From positions 1 through 51,028 of the forward strand of contig CAUJJX010000127.1 in assembly GCA_963205165.1 (NCBI GenBank): a stretch of 51,028 bases of DNA. Direction: 5' to 3'. The stretch is from Pseudomonadota bacterium. GTDB lineage: Bacteria; Pseudomonadota; Gammaproteobacteria; Burkholderiales; Ga0077523. Made by a program: the position numbers and the translations under genes. The notes under the pieces are model-generated. The model did no database searches and was not told the origin of the DNA. It was given only the letters and a program-made list of their open reading frames with translations. Positions 22,662 to 32,985 of this stretch are shown here, one piece after another (the first letter of the stretch is position 1; every line of letters starts with the position of its first letter).

Positions 22662-24017
22662 TCAGCGCATGCCGGGCAGCATGCCCTTCATGCCGCGCAT
22701 CATCTTGGAGAGGCCGCCCTTCGACATCATCTTCATCATCTTCTGCATCTGCTCGAACTGGTTGAGCAGGCGGTTGACCTCCTGGACCGTGACGCCTGCG
22801 CCGGTCGCGATGCGCCGCTTGCGGGACGCCTTGATGAGTTCCGGCTTGGTGCGCTCCTGGGGCGTCATGGAGTTGATGATGCCGACCGTGCGGTTGATCA
22901 CCCGGTCGTCCATCTGCTGGCCGGCGGCTTGCGCAGCCTGCGACAACTGCGCCGGCAGCTTGTCCATCAGAGCGTTCAGGCCGCCCATCTTCTTCATCTG
23001 CATCATCTGGGACTTGAAGTCCTCGAGATCGAAGCCCTTGCCGGACTTCACCTTCTTCGCGAGCTTCTCGGCCTCCTCGATGTCGACTTCGCGCCGGGCG
23101 TCCTCGATGAGGGACAGCACGTCGCCCATCCCCAGGATCCGGGACGCCATGCGGTCCGGGTGGAAAGGCTCGAGGCCGGTCAGCTTCTCGCCGACGCCGG
23201 CAAACTTGATCGGCGCGCCCGTCACCTGCCGGACCGACAGCGCAGCACCGCCGCGCGCATCGCCGTCGAGCTTCGTCAGGACGACACCCGTCAGCGGAAG
23301 GGCGTCCGCGAAGGCCTTCGCGGTGTTCACCGCGTCCTGGCCCTGCATCGCGTCGACGACGAACAGCGTCTCGATCGGCGTGGTCGCAGTGTGAAGCGCC
23401 TTGATCTCCGCCATCATCTCCTCGTCGATCGCGAGCCGGCCGGCCGTGTCGACGAGGAGTACGTCGTGGTAGTGACGACGTCCCCAGTCCTGGGCGGCGA
23501 GCGCGATGTCGACGGGCTTCTGCGAGATGTCCGACGGAAAGAAGTCGACCCCGACCTGCCCGGCCAGCGTCTCGAGCTGGGCGATGGCCGCCGGACGATA
23601 GACGTCGCACGAGACGACCAGCACCTTCTTCTTGTGCTGCTCCGAGAGCAGCTTGGCGAGCTTCCCGACGGTGGTGGTCTTGCCGGCACCCTGCAGGCCA
23701 GCCATGAGGATGGTCGCCGGCGGCACGCTCGCGAGGTTGAGCTGCGAGTTCGCGCCGCCCATGAGGCGGGCGAGTTCCTCGTAGACGACGCCGACGAGCG
23801 CCTGGCCGGGGGTGAGACTGCCCACGACGTCCTGGCCGAGGGCCTTTTCCTTCACCTTCGCGACGAAGTCCCGGACAACGGGAAGTGCCACGTCGGCTTC
23901 CAGGAGCGCAACCCGCACTTCGCGGAGGGCGTCCTGGACATTCGTTTCGGTGAGACGTGCGTGGCCACGCAACGTCTTGATGACGCCCGAGAGGCGCTGG
24001 GTCAATCCGTCTAACAT
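22662..24017 (-). CDS. ffh: Signal recognition particle protein Ffh
   Basis: MLDGLTQRLSGVIKTLRGHARLTETNVQDALREVRVALLEADV; GLQGAGKTTTVGKLA; Met-rich C-terminus. Confidence 0.96.
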   Translation of the reverse strand: MLDGLTQRLSGVIKTLRGHARLTETNVQDALREVRVALLEADVALPVVRDFVAKVKEKALGQDVVGSLTPGQALVGVVYEELARLMGGANSQLNLASVPPATILMAGLQGAGKTTTVGKLAKLLSEQHKKKVLVVSCDVYRPAAIAQLETLAGQVGVDFFPSDISQKPVDIALAAQDWGRRHYHDVLLVDTAGRLAIDEEMMAEIKALHTATTPIETLFVVDAMQGQDAVNTAKAFADALPLTGVVLTKLDGDARGGAALSVRQVTGAPIKFAGVGEKLTGLEPFHPDRMASRILGMGDVLSLIEDARREVDIEEAEKLAKKVKSGKGFDLEDFKSQMMQMKKMGGLNALMDKLPAQLSQAAQAAGQQMDDRVINRTVGIINSMTPQERTKPELIKASRKRRIATGAGVTVQEVNRLLNQFEQMQKMMKMMSKGGLSKMMRGMKGMLPGMR

Positions 24018-24101
24018 GCTCGAGGGAACCGGGAGGATGGAACTGCGGGTCGTATAATCGAGCGCTCCGGGGCACAACGGTGCCCGCGAAACGATGGCGA
24101 C

Positions 24102-24917
24102 ATGGCTCCGATTCTAACCTACGGCCTCAATGCTCTTCTCTACGCCGTGCTCGGCGCCGCGCTCGCGAGGGGGCTCTGGCGGCTCGATCGCGTCCCCGCC
24201 AACGGATTCGTCTGGATCCGCTATGCCCTGCTGGCACCACTCGCCCTCCAGTCGTGGATCCTCTACCGCGACATCTTCGGCGCCGACGCCATGTACCTCG
24301 GGGTGGGCACCGCCCTCGCGGCCATCGTCTGGCTGTCGGTCCTGATCTACTGGGCCAGCAGCTTCGTCTACCGCCTCGAGGGCCTGCAGGCGCTCGTCGT
24401 CCCCGTCGCCGCGGTGGCAGCACTGATGCCTGCGATCTTCCCGCCGCTGAAACCGCTGACGCACGCGAACGCGCCGTTCTTCCGGATCCACCTCACGCTC
24501 TCGATCGTCGCCTACAGTCTCTTCACGATCGCGTCGCTGCACGTGCTGCTGATGGCGGTCGTCGAACGCGGCCTCCACAAGGGGACGCTCCCGCCGCTGC
24601 TCCGCAACCTGCCGCCGCTGCTCACGCTCGAGAAGCTGCTGTTCCGGGTGATCCTGCTCGGCTTCGTGCTGCTCACGGCATCCCTCGCGACCGGGATGCT
24701 GTTCTCCGAAAGCCTGTTCGGACGTCCGCTCCAGTTCAACCACAAGACGCTTTTCGGCATCCTCTCGTGGCTCATTTTCGGAAGCCTGCTGGCCGGGCGC
24801 GCGCGCTGGGGCTGGCGCGGTCGGGTCGCCCTGCGCTGGACACTCTCGGGATTCCTGACGCTCGTCCTCGCCTACATCGGCAGCAAGTTCGTGCTCGAGA
24901 TCCTGCTCGGCCGCTGA
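24102..24917 (+). CDS. CcsA/YpjD-like inner membrane protein (cytochrome c assembly family)
   Basis: 8-TM-type ORF, RIHLTLSIVAYSLFTIASLHVLLM, HKTLFGILSWLIFGSLLAGRARWGWRG. Confidence 0.8.
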   Translation: MAPILTYGLNALLYAVLGAALARGLWRLDRVPANGFVWIRYALLAPLALQSWILYRDIFGADAMYLGVGTALAAIVWLSVLIYWASSFVYRLEGLQALVVPVAAVAALMPAIFPPLKPLTHANAPFFRIHLTLSIVAYSLFTIASLHVLLMAVVERGLHKGTLPPLLRNLPPLLTLEKLLFRVILLGFVLLTASLATGMLFSESLFGRPLQFNHKTLFGILSWLIFGSLLAGRARWGWRGRVALRWTLSGFLTLVLAYIGSKFVLEILLGR

Positions 24918-24948
24918 GCCTTCCTCCGCACACCTACGACACCACACC

Positions 24949-26223
24949 TTGGACGACACCTCCACCCACACCCTGCTGCTCGCGCTGGTCGTCTTCCTCG
25001 TGATCTCCGGGTTCTTCTCGGTCGCCGAGACCAGCATGATGGCGCTCAACCGCTATCGGCTTAAGCACCTCGTGAAGACCGGGCATCGCGGGGCCCGCCT
25101 GACGGCCCAGCTCCTCGCCCGCCCCGACCGCCTGCTGGGTGTCGTGCTGCTCGGGAACAACCTGATCAATGCGGCATCGGCCGCGCTCGTGACCTACCTG
25201 ACGTTCCGCTTCTTCGGCGAATCCGAACTCGCGCTCTCCGCGGCGACGCTGATCGTCACCTTCGTGATCCTGGTGTTCAGCGAGATCACGCCCAAGGTGA
25301 TCGGCGCGACGTATCCCGAGAAGATCGCCTTCCCCGCGGCCTTCGTGCTGACACCGCTGCTGCGCCTCGCCTATCCGATCGTCTGGTTCGTGAACCTGTT
25401 CGTGAGCGGCCTGCTGCGGCTCGCCCGCCTGAAGCCGGGCATGGACGCCCAGGGCCAGAAGCTCACGCTCGAGGAACTGCGCACGCTGGTGCTCGAAGGC
25501 GGCAACTTCCTTCCCCAGAAGCATCGGAACATGCTCGTGAACCTCGTCGATCTCGAATCGGCGACGGTCGACGACATCATGACGCCACGCAGCCAGATCG
25601 ACGCCGTCGACATCGACACCTCGGCCGACGACCTGCGGCGCCAGATCGCCACGTCCAATCACACCCGGATACCGGTGTACGAGGGCTCGATCGAGAACAT
25701 CGTCGGCGTGCTGCACGTCCGCAAATTCCTGAACATCTCGGAGAGCGAGGACTTCGACCGCGAGCACCTGACCCGGATCCTGCGGGCGCCCTATTTCATC
25801 CCGATGGGCACCCCGCTGCTCACGCAGCTCCAGCAGTTCCAGGATCAGCAGGACCGCATGGGTCTGGTCGTCGACGAGTACGGCGAACTCATGGGCCTCG
25901 TGACCCTCGAGGACATCGTCGAGGAGATCATCGGCGAGTTCACGACGCAGTCGCCGCTGTCGTTGTCCGGCAGCTTCGCGCGCCAGCCGGACGGCAGCAT
26001 CATCGTCGAGGGTGGCACCCTGCTGCGCAATCTGAACCGCCGCTTCGGAACCGAATTCCCCCTCACCGGGCCCAAGACGCTGAACGGCCTGATCCTCGAG
26101 CACTTCGAGGACATCCCCGAACCGGGAACCAGCATGAAACTCGCGAACCAGGCCCTCGAAATTGTCCAGATCCAGGATCGGAGCGTAAAGTCGGTCCGCC
26201 TACTGCCGAAAGAGGCGGGCTAA
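24949..26223 (+). CDS. CNNM/CBS-domain transporter-like protein (HlyC/CorC family)
   Basis: FFSVAETSMMALNRYRLKHL, TPRSQIDAVDIDTSADDLRRQIATSNHTRIPVYEG, LVVDEYGELMGLVTLEDIVEEIIGE; TTG start. Confidence 0.88.
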   Translation: MDDTSTHTLLLALVVFLVISGFFSVAETSMMALNRYRLKHLVKTGHRGARLTAQLLARPDRLLGVVLLGNNLINAASAALVTYLTFRFFGESELALSAATLIVTFVILVFSEITPKVIGATYPEKIAFPAAFVLTPLLRLAYPIVWFVNLFVSGLLRLARLKPGMDAQGQKLTLEELRTLVLEGGNFLPQKHRNMLVNLVDLESATVDDIMTPRSQIDAVDIDTSADDLRRQIATSNHTRIPVYEGSIENIVGVLHVRKFLNISESEDFDREHLTRILRAPYFIPMGTPLLTQLQQFQDQQDRMGLVVDEYGELMGLVTLEDIVEEIIGEFTTQSPLSLSGSFARQPDGSIIVEGGTLLRNLNRRFGTEFPLTGPKTLNGLILEHFEDIPEPGTSMKLANQALEIVQIQDRSVKSVRLLPKEAG

Positions 26224-26318
26224 CAACGGGTCCGTCGTGAGACAGGTCGCCATCCGAGACCGGACACTTATTCGTCCTGCCGCGACCAGCCCGAACCGGA
26301 AACGAATTCAGCGACAGC

Positions 26319-28034
26319 GTGGCAGCGCATATCCAGAGCAATCTCTCGGGGCTCGCACGAGCCCTCATCCAGAAAGGCCGGCTGACCGAAAAGGACGCCG
26401 AAGCCGTTCAGGGTGCCGCATCGGCTGCCGGCGTGAGTTTCGTCGAGCAGCTGATCGCGAGCCGGCGACTGCCCGAGCGCGAGATCGCCGAGTTCGCGTC
26501 CGCGACCTTCGGTTTCCCGCTGCTCGACCTGTCGGCGTTCGACACCGAACTCCTCCCCCGGAAGATCGTCGATGACAAGGTGATCGCCACCCGCCGGATC
26601 CTGCCCCTCGTGCAGCGCGGCAACCGGTTGAGCGTGGCCTTTTCGGACCCGACGAACCGCACGACCTACGACGAGATCAAGTTCCAGACCGGCCTGATGG
26701 TCGACCCGGTCGTCGTCGAGGACACCAAGCTCGGCAACATCATCGCCAAGCTGCTGCAGGCGAGCGACACATCGCTCTCGAGCCTGGTCTCGGAAGACAT
26801 CGGCGCCGAACTCGCCGAATCCATCACCGAGCCGGAACCCGACGCTGCCGGCACCATCGAGATCGACGACGCCCCGGTCGTCAAGTACATCCAGAAGATC
26901 CTGATCGATGCCATCCAGGGCGGGGCGTCGGACATCCACTTCGAGCCCTACGAGAAGTTCTACCGGATCCGGTATCGCACGGACGGCGTGCTCTACGAAG
27001 TGGCCCAGCCGCCACTCGCCATCAAGGAAAAGATCGCGTCGCGCATCAAGGTCATCTCGAAGATGGACATCTCCGAGAAGCGCGTGCCGCAGGACGGCCG
27101 GATGAAGCTCGTGGTGTCCAAGACGCGCGCCATCGATTTTCGCGTCTCGACACTGCCGACGCTGTTCGGCGAGAAGATCGTGATGCGGATTCTCGACCCG
27201 TCGAGTGCGACGCTCGGCATCGAGGTGCTCGGCTACGAGCCCGACCAGAAGGAGGCCCTCGTGCACGCGATCGGCCGTCCGTACGGGATGATCCTCGTGA
27301 CCGGGCCGACAGGCTCGGGCAAGACGGTGTCGCTGTACACCTGTCTCAACATGCTGAACAAGCCGGGCATCAACATCTCGACCGCCGAGGACCCGGCCGA
27401 AATCAACCTGCCCGGCATCAACCAGGTGAACGTCAACGAGAAGGCCGGGCTCACCTTCGCGGCGGCGCTCAAGTCCTTCCTGCGCCAGGATCCCGACATC
27501 ATCATGGTGGGCGAGATCCGCGACATGGAAACAGCCGAGACCGCGATCAAGGCCGCCCAGACGGGCCACCTGGTGCTCTCGACGCTCCATACGAACGACG
27601 CGCCGACGACCCTGACCCGCCTGCTGAACATGGGCGTCGCGCCGTTCAACATCGCATCGAGTGTCATGCTGATCACGGCGCAGCGTCTGGCCAGGCGCCT
27701 GTGCAAGGAATGCAAGCAGCCGGCGGACATCCCTCGCGAAGCCTTGATCCGCGCGGGTTTCCGCGAAGAGGAACTCGACGGATCCTGGACGCCGTACCAT
27801 GCCGTCGGGTGCGACGTGTGCAAGAATACCGGCTACAAGGGTCGGGTCGGCATCTATCAGGTCATGCCCATCAGCGACGAGATCAACCGCATCATCATGA
27901 AGAACGGTGATGCGATCGACATCGCGGAACAGGCTCAGCGGGAAGGCATCCGCGACCTCCGCCAGTCCGGCCTGCTCAAGATCAAGCAGGGTCTCACCTC
28001 CCTCGAGGAAATCGAGGCGGTCACCAACGCGTAG
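26319..28034 (+). CDS. pilB: Type IV pilus assembly ATPase PilB
   Basis: GPTGSGKTVSLYTCLNML, Asp/His boxes, CKECKQPA...CDVCKNTGYKGRVGIYQVM; GTG start. Confidence 0.95.
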   Translation: MAAHIQSNLSGLARALIQKGRLTEKDAEAVQGAASAAGVSFVEQLIASRRLPEREIAEFASATFGFPLLDLSAFDTELLPRKIVDDKVIATRRILPLVQRGNRLSVAFSDPTNRTTYDEIKFQTGLMVDPVVVEDTKLGNIIAKLLQASDTSLSSLVSEDIGAELAESITEPEPDAAGTIEIDDAPVVKYIQKILIDAIQGGASDIHFEPYEKFYRIRYRTDGVLYEVAQPPLAIKEKIASRIKVISKMDISEKRVPQDGRMKLVVSKTRAIDFRVSTLPTLFGEKIVMRILDPSSATLGIEVLGYEPDQKEALVHAIGRPYGMILVTGPTGSGKTVSLYTCLNMLNKPGINISTAEDPAEINLPGINQVNVNEKAGLTFAAALKSFLRQDPDIIMVGEIRDMETAETAIKAAQTGHLVLSTLHTNDAPTTLTRLLNMGVAPFNIASSVMLITAQRLARRLCKECKQPADIPREALIRAGFREEELDGSWTPYHAVGCDVCKNTGYKGRVGIYQVMPISDEINRIIMKNGDAIDIAEQAQREGIRDLRQSGLLKIKQGLTSLEEIEAVTNA

Positions 28035-28057
28035 CGCCCCCACAGGAAGTTCGCCCC

Positions 28058-29287
28058 ATGGCCACCGCCACCGCCGCCGCCCGCAAGCAGGACGTCAAGG
28101 AATCCAACTACACCTGGGAAGGCCGCGACAAGCAGGGCAAGATCGTCAAGGGTGACATGCGCGCCACCGGCGAGGCCGTCGTCCGGACGACACTGCGTCG
28201 GCAGGGCGTCCAGGTCATCAAGGTCAAGCGGCAGCGCAGGGGGCTCGGCGGCAGCGTCACCGAGAAGGACATCACGCTGTTCACGCGCCAGCTCGCGACG
28301 ATGATGAAGGCCGGCGTGCCGCTGCTGCAGTCGTTCGACATCGTCGGCAAGGGACACTCGAACCCGGCAGTCGCGAAGCTCCTCATGGACATCAAGTCCG
28401 AGGTCGAGACCGGCAACAGCCTCACCACCGCCTTCCGCAAGTACCCGCTCTACTTCGACGCGCTGTTCTGCAACCTCGTCCAGGCCGGTGAGCAGGCCGG
28501 TATCCTCGACAGCCTCCTGGACCGCCTCGCGACGTACAAGGAGAAGATCCTCGCCATCAAGGGCAAGATCAAGTCGGCGCTGTTCTACCCGATCTCGATC
28601 CTGGTCGTGGCGTTCGTCATCACCGCGGTCATCATGATTTTCGTGATCCCGGCCTTCAAGGATCTCTTCTCGAGCTTCGGTGCCGACCTCCCCGGTCCGA
28701 CGCTGTTCGTCATGGCGGTTTCCGACTTCTTCGTTAAGTTCTGGTACCTGATCTTCGGAAGCATCGGCGGTGCGATCTGGTTCTTCTTCTACACCTGGAA
28801 GCGCTCGAAGAAGATGCAGATGACGCTCGACCGCCTGTTCCTGCGCGTGCCGGTCTTCGGCGAGGTCATCCGCAAGGCCACGATCGCCCGCTGGAGCCGC
28901 ACGCTGTCGACGATGTTCGCGGCCGGTGTGCCGCTCGTCGAAGCGCTCGACTCGGTGGCCGGCGCATCGGGCAACTACGTCTACTACGAGGCCACGAAGC
29001 GCATCCAGGGCGAGGTCTCCACCGGGACGAGCCTGACGGTCGCGATGCAGAACGCCGAAGTCTTCCCGAACATGGTCGTGCAGATGGTCGCCATCGGCGA
29101 GGAATCCGGCTCGCTCGACGCGATGCTCAGCAAGGTCGCCGACTTCTTCGAGCGCGAGGTCGACGACGCCGTCGACGCGCTGTCGAGCCTCATGGAACCG
29201 ATCATCATGGTCGTTCTCGGCACGCTGATCGGCGGCATGGTGATCGCCATGTACCTGCCGATCTTCAAGATGGGCCAGGCGATCTGA
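28058..29287 (+). CDS. pilC: Type IV pilus inner membrane protein PilC
   Basis: FTRQLATMMKAGVPLLQSFDIVGKG, GEESGSLDAMLSKVADFFEREVDDAVDALSSLMEP. Confidence 0.95.
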   Translation: MATATAAARKQDVKESNYTWEGRDKQGKIVKGDMRATGEAVVRTTLRRQGVQVIKVKRQRRGLGGSVTEKDITLFTRQLATMMKAGVPLLQSFDIVGKGHSNPAVAKLLMDIKSEVETGNSLTTAFRKYPLYFDALFCNLVQAGEQAGILDSLLDRLATYKEKILAIKGKIKSALFYPISILVVAFVITAVIMIFVIPAFKDLFSSFGADLPGPTLFVMAVSDFFVKFWYLIFGSIGGAIWFFFYTWKRSKKMQMTLDRLFLRVPVFGEVIRKATIARWSRTLSTMFAAGVPLVEALDSVAGASGNYVYYEATKRIQGEVSTGTSLTVAMQNAEVFPNMVVQMVAIGEESGSLDAMLSKVADFFEREVDDAVDALSSLMEPIIMVVLGTLIGGMVIAMYLPIFKMGQAI

Positions 29288-29309
29288 TCTCCACTCAACT
29301 CCGCGGACG

Positions 29310-29331
29310 GCGGGCTCCTGCGGGAGCCCGC
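29310..29331. terminator. GC-rich hairpin between pilC and pilD
   Basis: GCGGGCTCC-TGCG-GGAGCCCGC, 9-bp stem; no clear T-run. Confidence 0.35.
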
Positions 29332-29357
29332 GCCGCTTCAGGCAGCCCGCGAACCGC

Positions 29358-30212
29358 ATGATCGAACTGCTCCAGAGCTCCACCGCCTTCCTCGCCATCG
29401 TCACGGGCCTGCTCGGCCTGCTCGTCGGCAGCTTCCTCAACGTCGTGATCCATCGACTCCCGAAGATGATGGAGCGCGAGTGGGCGGCCCAGTGCGCCGA
29501 ACTCCGCGGCGAGGAACTCCCGGCGCCCGAACGCTACAACCTCGTCGTGCCGCGGTCCGCGTGCCCCTCGTGCGGCCATCGCATCAGCGCGATCGAGAAC
29601 ATTCCGGTCGTGAGCTGGCTCGCGCTGCGCGGACGCTGCCGCGGATGCCGCGCGCCGATCTCCGCACGCTATCCGGTCGTCGAGGCGCTGACCGGGGCAC
29701 TGTCCGCCGGCATGGCGCTGCACTTCGGCTTCGGACTCCCGCTTGCCGGCGCGCTCGTGTTCACGTGGGTCCTCGTGGCTGCCGCGTTCATCGATCTGGA
29801 CACGACGCTCCTGCCAGACGACCTCACACTGCCGCTGCTCTGGCTGGGCCTGCTGCTCAATCTCGGCGGCACGTTCGTTCCGCTGTCCGACGCCGTCATC
29901 GGCGCGGCCGCCGGCTACATGGTGCTGTGGCTCGTGTACCAGGGCTTCAAGCTGCTCACCGGCAAGGACGGCATGGGATTCGGCGACTTCAAGCTCCTCG
30001 CCGCCATCGGCGCCTTTCTCGGCTGGAAGCTGCTGCCGATCGTCATCCTGTTCTCGTCCGTGGTCGGCGCCGCCGTCGGCATCGCGCTGATCGTGTTCGC
30101 GCGTCACGGACGCAGCACGCCCATCCCCTTCGGTCCCTACCTGGCGGCCGCCGGTGTGCTCGCACTCGTCTGGGGTGATTCGCTCACCCGCCAGTGGCTA
30201 GCCTCGCTCTGA
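29358..30212 (+). CDS. pilD: Prepilin peptidase / N-methyltransferase PilD
   Basis: GSFLNVVIHRLP, CPSCGH...CRGCRAPISARYPVVEALTG, MGFGDFKLLAAIGAFLGW. Confidence 0.95.
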   Translation: MIELLQSSTAFLAIVTGLLGLLVGSFLNVVIHRLPKMMEREWAAQCAELRGEELPAPERYNLVVPRSACPSCGHRISAIENIPVVSWLALRGRCRGCRAPISARYPVVEALTGALSAGMALHFGFGLPLAGALVFTWVLVAAAFIDLDTTLLPDDLTLPLLWLGLLLNLGGTFVPLSDAVIGAAAGYMVLWLVYQGFKLLTGKDGMGFGDFKLLAAIGAFLGWKLLPIVILFSSVVGAAVGIALIVFARHGRSTPIPFGPYLAAAGVLALVWGDSLTRQWLASL

Positions 30213-30817
30213 TGCCGTACGTCGTCGGACTCACGGGCGGCATCGGCTCGGGCAAGTCCGCAGCGGCCGATGAGTTCGCGCGTCTGGGTGCCGATGTCAT
30301 CGACACCGACGCGATCTCCCACGTCCTGACGGCACCAGGCGGCGCCGCGATCGATCCGATCCGTGCGGCATTCGGTGACGACGTGATCACGTCCGACGGA
30401 CGCCTCGACCGCGCCCGCATGCGCGAGATCGCATTCCGGGATCCGTCCGCACGCAAGACCCTCGAATCGATCCTGCATCCACTGATCCGCGCGGAATCCG
30501 AGCGTCGCACGGCGGCGGCGACCGCGCCCTACGTCGTGCTCGTCGTTCCACTGCTTGTCGAGGGTCGCGACTACCGACGGCGGGTCGCACGTGTCGCGGT
30601 CGTCGACTGCCCCGTCGAGACGCAGATCGCGCGCACGATGGCACGCAGCCAGCTCGATCGCGCAGCCGTGGAACGCATCCTCGCTGCGCAGGCGAGCCGC
30701 GACGATCGACTCGCCGCCGCGGACGACATCATCGACAACACGGGCGACCTCGCAGCGCTGCACGCGCGCGTCGCGGCGCTGCATCACGAGTACCTCGCGG
30801 CCGCCCGCGTTGTGTGA
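30212..30817 (+). CDS. coaE: Dephospho-CoA kinase
   Basis: MPYVVGLTGGIGSGKSAAADEFARLGADVIDTD. Confidence 0.94.
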   Translation: MPYVVGLTGGIGSGKSAAADEFARLGADVIDTDAISHVLTAPGGAAIDPIRAAFGDDVITSDGRLDRARMREIAFRDPSARKTLESILHPLIRAESERRTAAATAPYVVLVVPLLVEGRDYRRRVARVAVVDCPVETQIARTMARSQLDRAAVERILAAQASRDDRLAAADDIIDNTGDLAALHARVAALHHEYLAAARVV

Positions 30818-30886
30818 CGTCCGCATGTTTACTTCGGACGGCCCTTTGCCCGATACTCACCGGAACAATTTCTCGCCGGACGCGCT

Positions 30887-31642
30887 GTGATCAGTTACGA
30901 GTTCCCACTCAACGAACGCGTCAGGACTCTCCTCCGCCTCGAGGACCTTCACGAGAAGCTCGCCTACTTCACGACCCGTGACGACCCGCGCGAGCACCAC
31001 GCCGCGATCGCGACATTGTTCGAGTTGCTCGAGGTCTCGGGTCGCGCCGACCTCAAGTCCGAAGTCATCCAGGAACTGGAGCGTCAGCGCCAGCACCTCG
31101 AATCCCTGCGCAGCAATCCGGCCATCTCCGCGACGGCGCTCGACGAAGTCCTGGGCGACATCGACCGCGCCAATGCGGGCCTCTTCCAGGCCTCCGGCCG
31201 CACCGGCCAGGAACTCCGCGAGAACGAATGGCTCATGGCGATCCGGCAACGCTCCGGCATCCCCGGCGGCGCCTGCGAGTTCGATCTGCCGTCCTATCAC
31301 TACTGGCTCCACCAGGACGCTGCGTATCGCCGCACCGACATCGCGAAGTGGGCCGCGCCGTTCTTCCCGTTGCGCGACGGCGTGAGCATCGTCCTGCGGC
31401 TTCTGCGCGAATCCGGCAAGAGCAGCGGTGCCGTCGCGAACCACGGCATGTTCCAGCAGATGATGGGCGGCAAGCTCGCGCAGATGCTGCGGGTCGGTGT
31501 CGACGAAGACTACCCGTGCGTCCCGGAAGTCAGCGCCAACAAGTACGCACTCAACATCCGCTTCACGCAGGCGTCCGGCGCCGAGCGCGGCCGGACCTAC
31601 GAGGGCGACGTCGACTTCTCGCTCACGTACTGCAACCTGTGA
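30887..31642 (+). CDS. zapD: Cell division protein ZapD
   Basis: YEFPLNERVRTLLRLEDLHEKL...YEGDVDFSLTYCNL; GTG start. Confidence 0.93.
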   Translation: MISYEFPLNERVRTLLRLEDLHEKLAYFTTRDDPREHHAAIATLFELLEVSGRADLKSEVIQELERQRQHLESLRSNPAISATALDEVLGDIDRANAGLFQASGRTGQELRENEWLMAIRQRSGIPGGACEFDLPSYHYWLHQDAAYRRTDIAKWAAPFFPLRDGVSIVLRLLRESGKSSGAVANHGMFQQMMGGKLAQMLRVGVDEDYPCVPEVSANKYALNIRFTQASGAERGRTYEGDVDFSLTYCNL

Positions 31643-31706
31643 TCCGGCTACCGGCCGTCGAAGCCGGCGCCGCGCTCCACCACCCTGACCGTCCAGCGAT
31701 CCACCG

Positions 31707-31907
31707 ATGCCCACGCCCACCCGCCCCCGGCTCGTGCGCTGCCCCCAGTGCAGCGGCATGTCCGAGTACTCGCCGACCAATCCGTGGCGGCCGTTCTGCT
31801 CGGAGCGCTGCAAGCTGATCGATCTCGGTCAGTGGGCGACGGACGCGTATCGCATCCCGGTCGAGGAGCCCGACGGCAGCCTGCCGATGGACGACGGGGA
31901 TCACTGA
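31707..31907 (+). CDS. yacG: DNA gyrase inhibitor YacG (zinc-binding)
   Basis: [42 protein letters not shown]. Confidence 0.92.
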   Translation: MPTPTRPRLVRCPQCSGMSEYSPTNPWRPFCSERCKLIDLGQWATDAYRIPVEEPDGSLPMDDGDH

Positions 31908-31938
31908 AGGCAGGGCTTCCGGCTTCGCGGACCCGATG

Positions 31939-32985
31939 TCATCGATCGATGCCGTCGTCCGAGTCCTTCGGTGGCACGACGCAACAGCTCGGCAAGGCTT
32001 CGATCCGACGAATCCAGCAGTGATCGATCGCCTGATGCGCCCAGGCTGCCCGGATCGCCGCGATGCCGTGCGCGCCATGGCTGCGAGCGATGTGCAGATG
32101 GGTCGCCGACAATCCGCCGATCGCGAACACGGGCATGGGCCGACCTCGCGCGAGTGCCTCGAACGCCGCCCAGCCCATGCCTTCGACGCCCGGATGACTC
32201 GCCGTCGGCAGCACCGGACCGACCACCGCGTAGTCGAGCCCCAGCGATTCCGCACGATCGAGTTCCATCGGGTCGTGGCACGACGCGCCGACGATCCCGA
32301 CGTCGGGCCGTGCATTCGCAGCGCGCAGCGCCGGTGACGCGAGATGAACGCCGTCGGCACCCGCTGCAATCGCCTCGCCGACCGGACCGTTCACGACCAC
32401 CTTCGCACCCACTGCATGCGCGCGACGCACGACCTCGCGCGCGAACGCGATGCGCGCGTCCGGCGACATCCCGTGCTCACGCACCTGGACCAGCCGCAGA
32501 CCACCGGCAAGGGCAGCATCGAGCCGCTCGAGAAACACCCGCTCGCCGAGCGCATCGGCCTGCGTGATGCCCATCGTGACGGGCAGCGCGAGCGACGCCA
32601 GGATCGGACCGTTGGCCGGCAGGATGGGGTCCACGGTCAGCCCCGGCATTCGCTGCCACGCGAGCGCCTGGTCCTCGCGGGAATGCGGTTCGCCCCGCCA
32701 GTCGGTCACCCGATAGAAGTGCAGGCGCACGTTGCCGTGCGGATAGCGGAACGTGCGTGTGATCCACGGATAGGCGCCGACGACCTCGATGCCGAGTTCC
32801 TCGTGGAGTTCGCGCGCGAGCGCGTCGGCCACGGGCTCCCCGACTTCGACCTTGCCGCCGGGAAACTCCCACCAGCCCTCGTAGACCTTGCCGGCGGGCC
32901 GCTGCGCGAGCAGGAAGCTGCCGTCCGGCCGTTCGATGACAGCAGCCGCGACCTCGATCCAGCGTTCGCCTGCAGCCCCGCTCAC
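31939..32985 (-). CDS. Nudix hydrolase (MutT-like) fused to a thiamine-phosphate-synthase/TenI-like domain
   Basis: GGKVEVGEPVADALARELHEELGI Nudix box, then a TIM-barrel TMP/TenI-like C-terminus. Confidence 0.88.
   Translation of the reverse strand: MSGAAGERWIEVAAAVIERPDGSFLLAQRPAGKVYEGWWEFPGGKVEVGEPVADALARELHEELGIEVVGAYPWITRTFRYPHGNVRLHFYRVTDWRGEPHSREDQALAWQRMPGLTVDPILPANGPILASLALPVTMGITQADALGERVFLERLDAALAGGLRLVQVREHGMSPDARIAFAREVVRRAHAVGAKVVVNGPVGEAIAAGADGVHLASPALRAANARPDVGIVGASCHDPMELDRAESLGLDYAVVGPVLPTASHPGVEGMGWAAFEALARGRPMPVFAIGGLSATHLHIARSHGAHGIAAIRAAWAHQAIDHCWIRRIEALPSCCVVPPKDSDDGIDR

Noticed and set aside
27935-29440. 501-aa minus-strand ORF
   Set aside because: Antisense to pilC, which has full family signatures.
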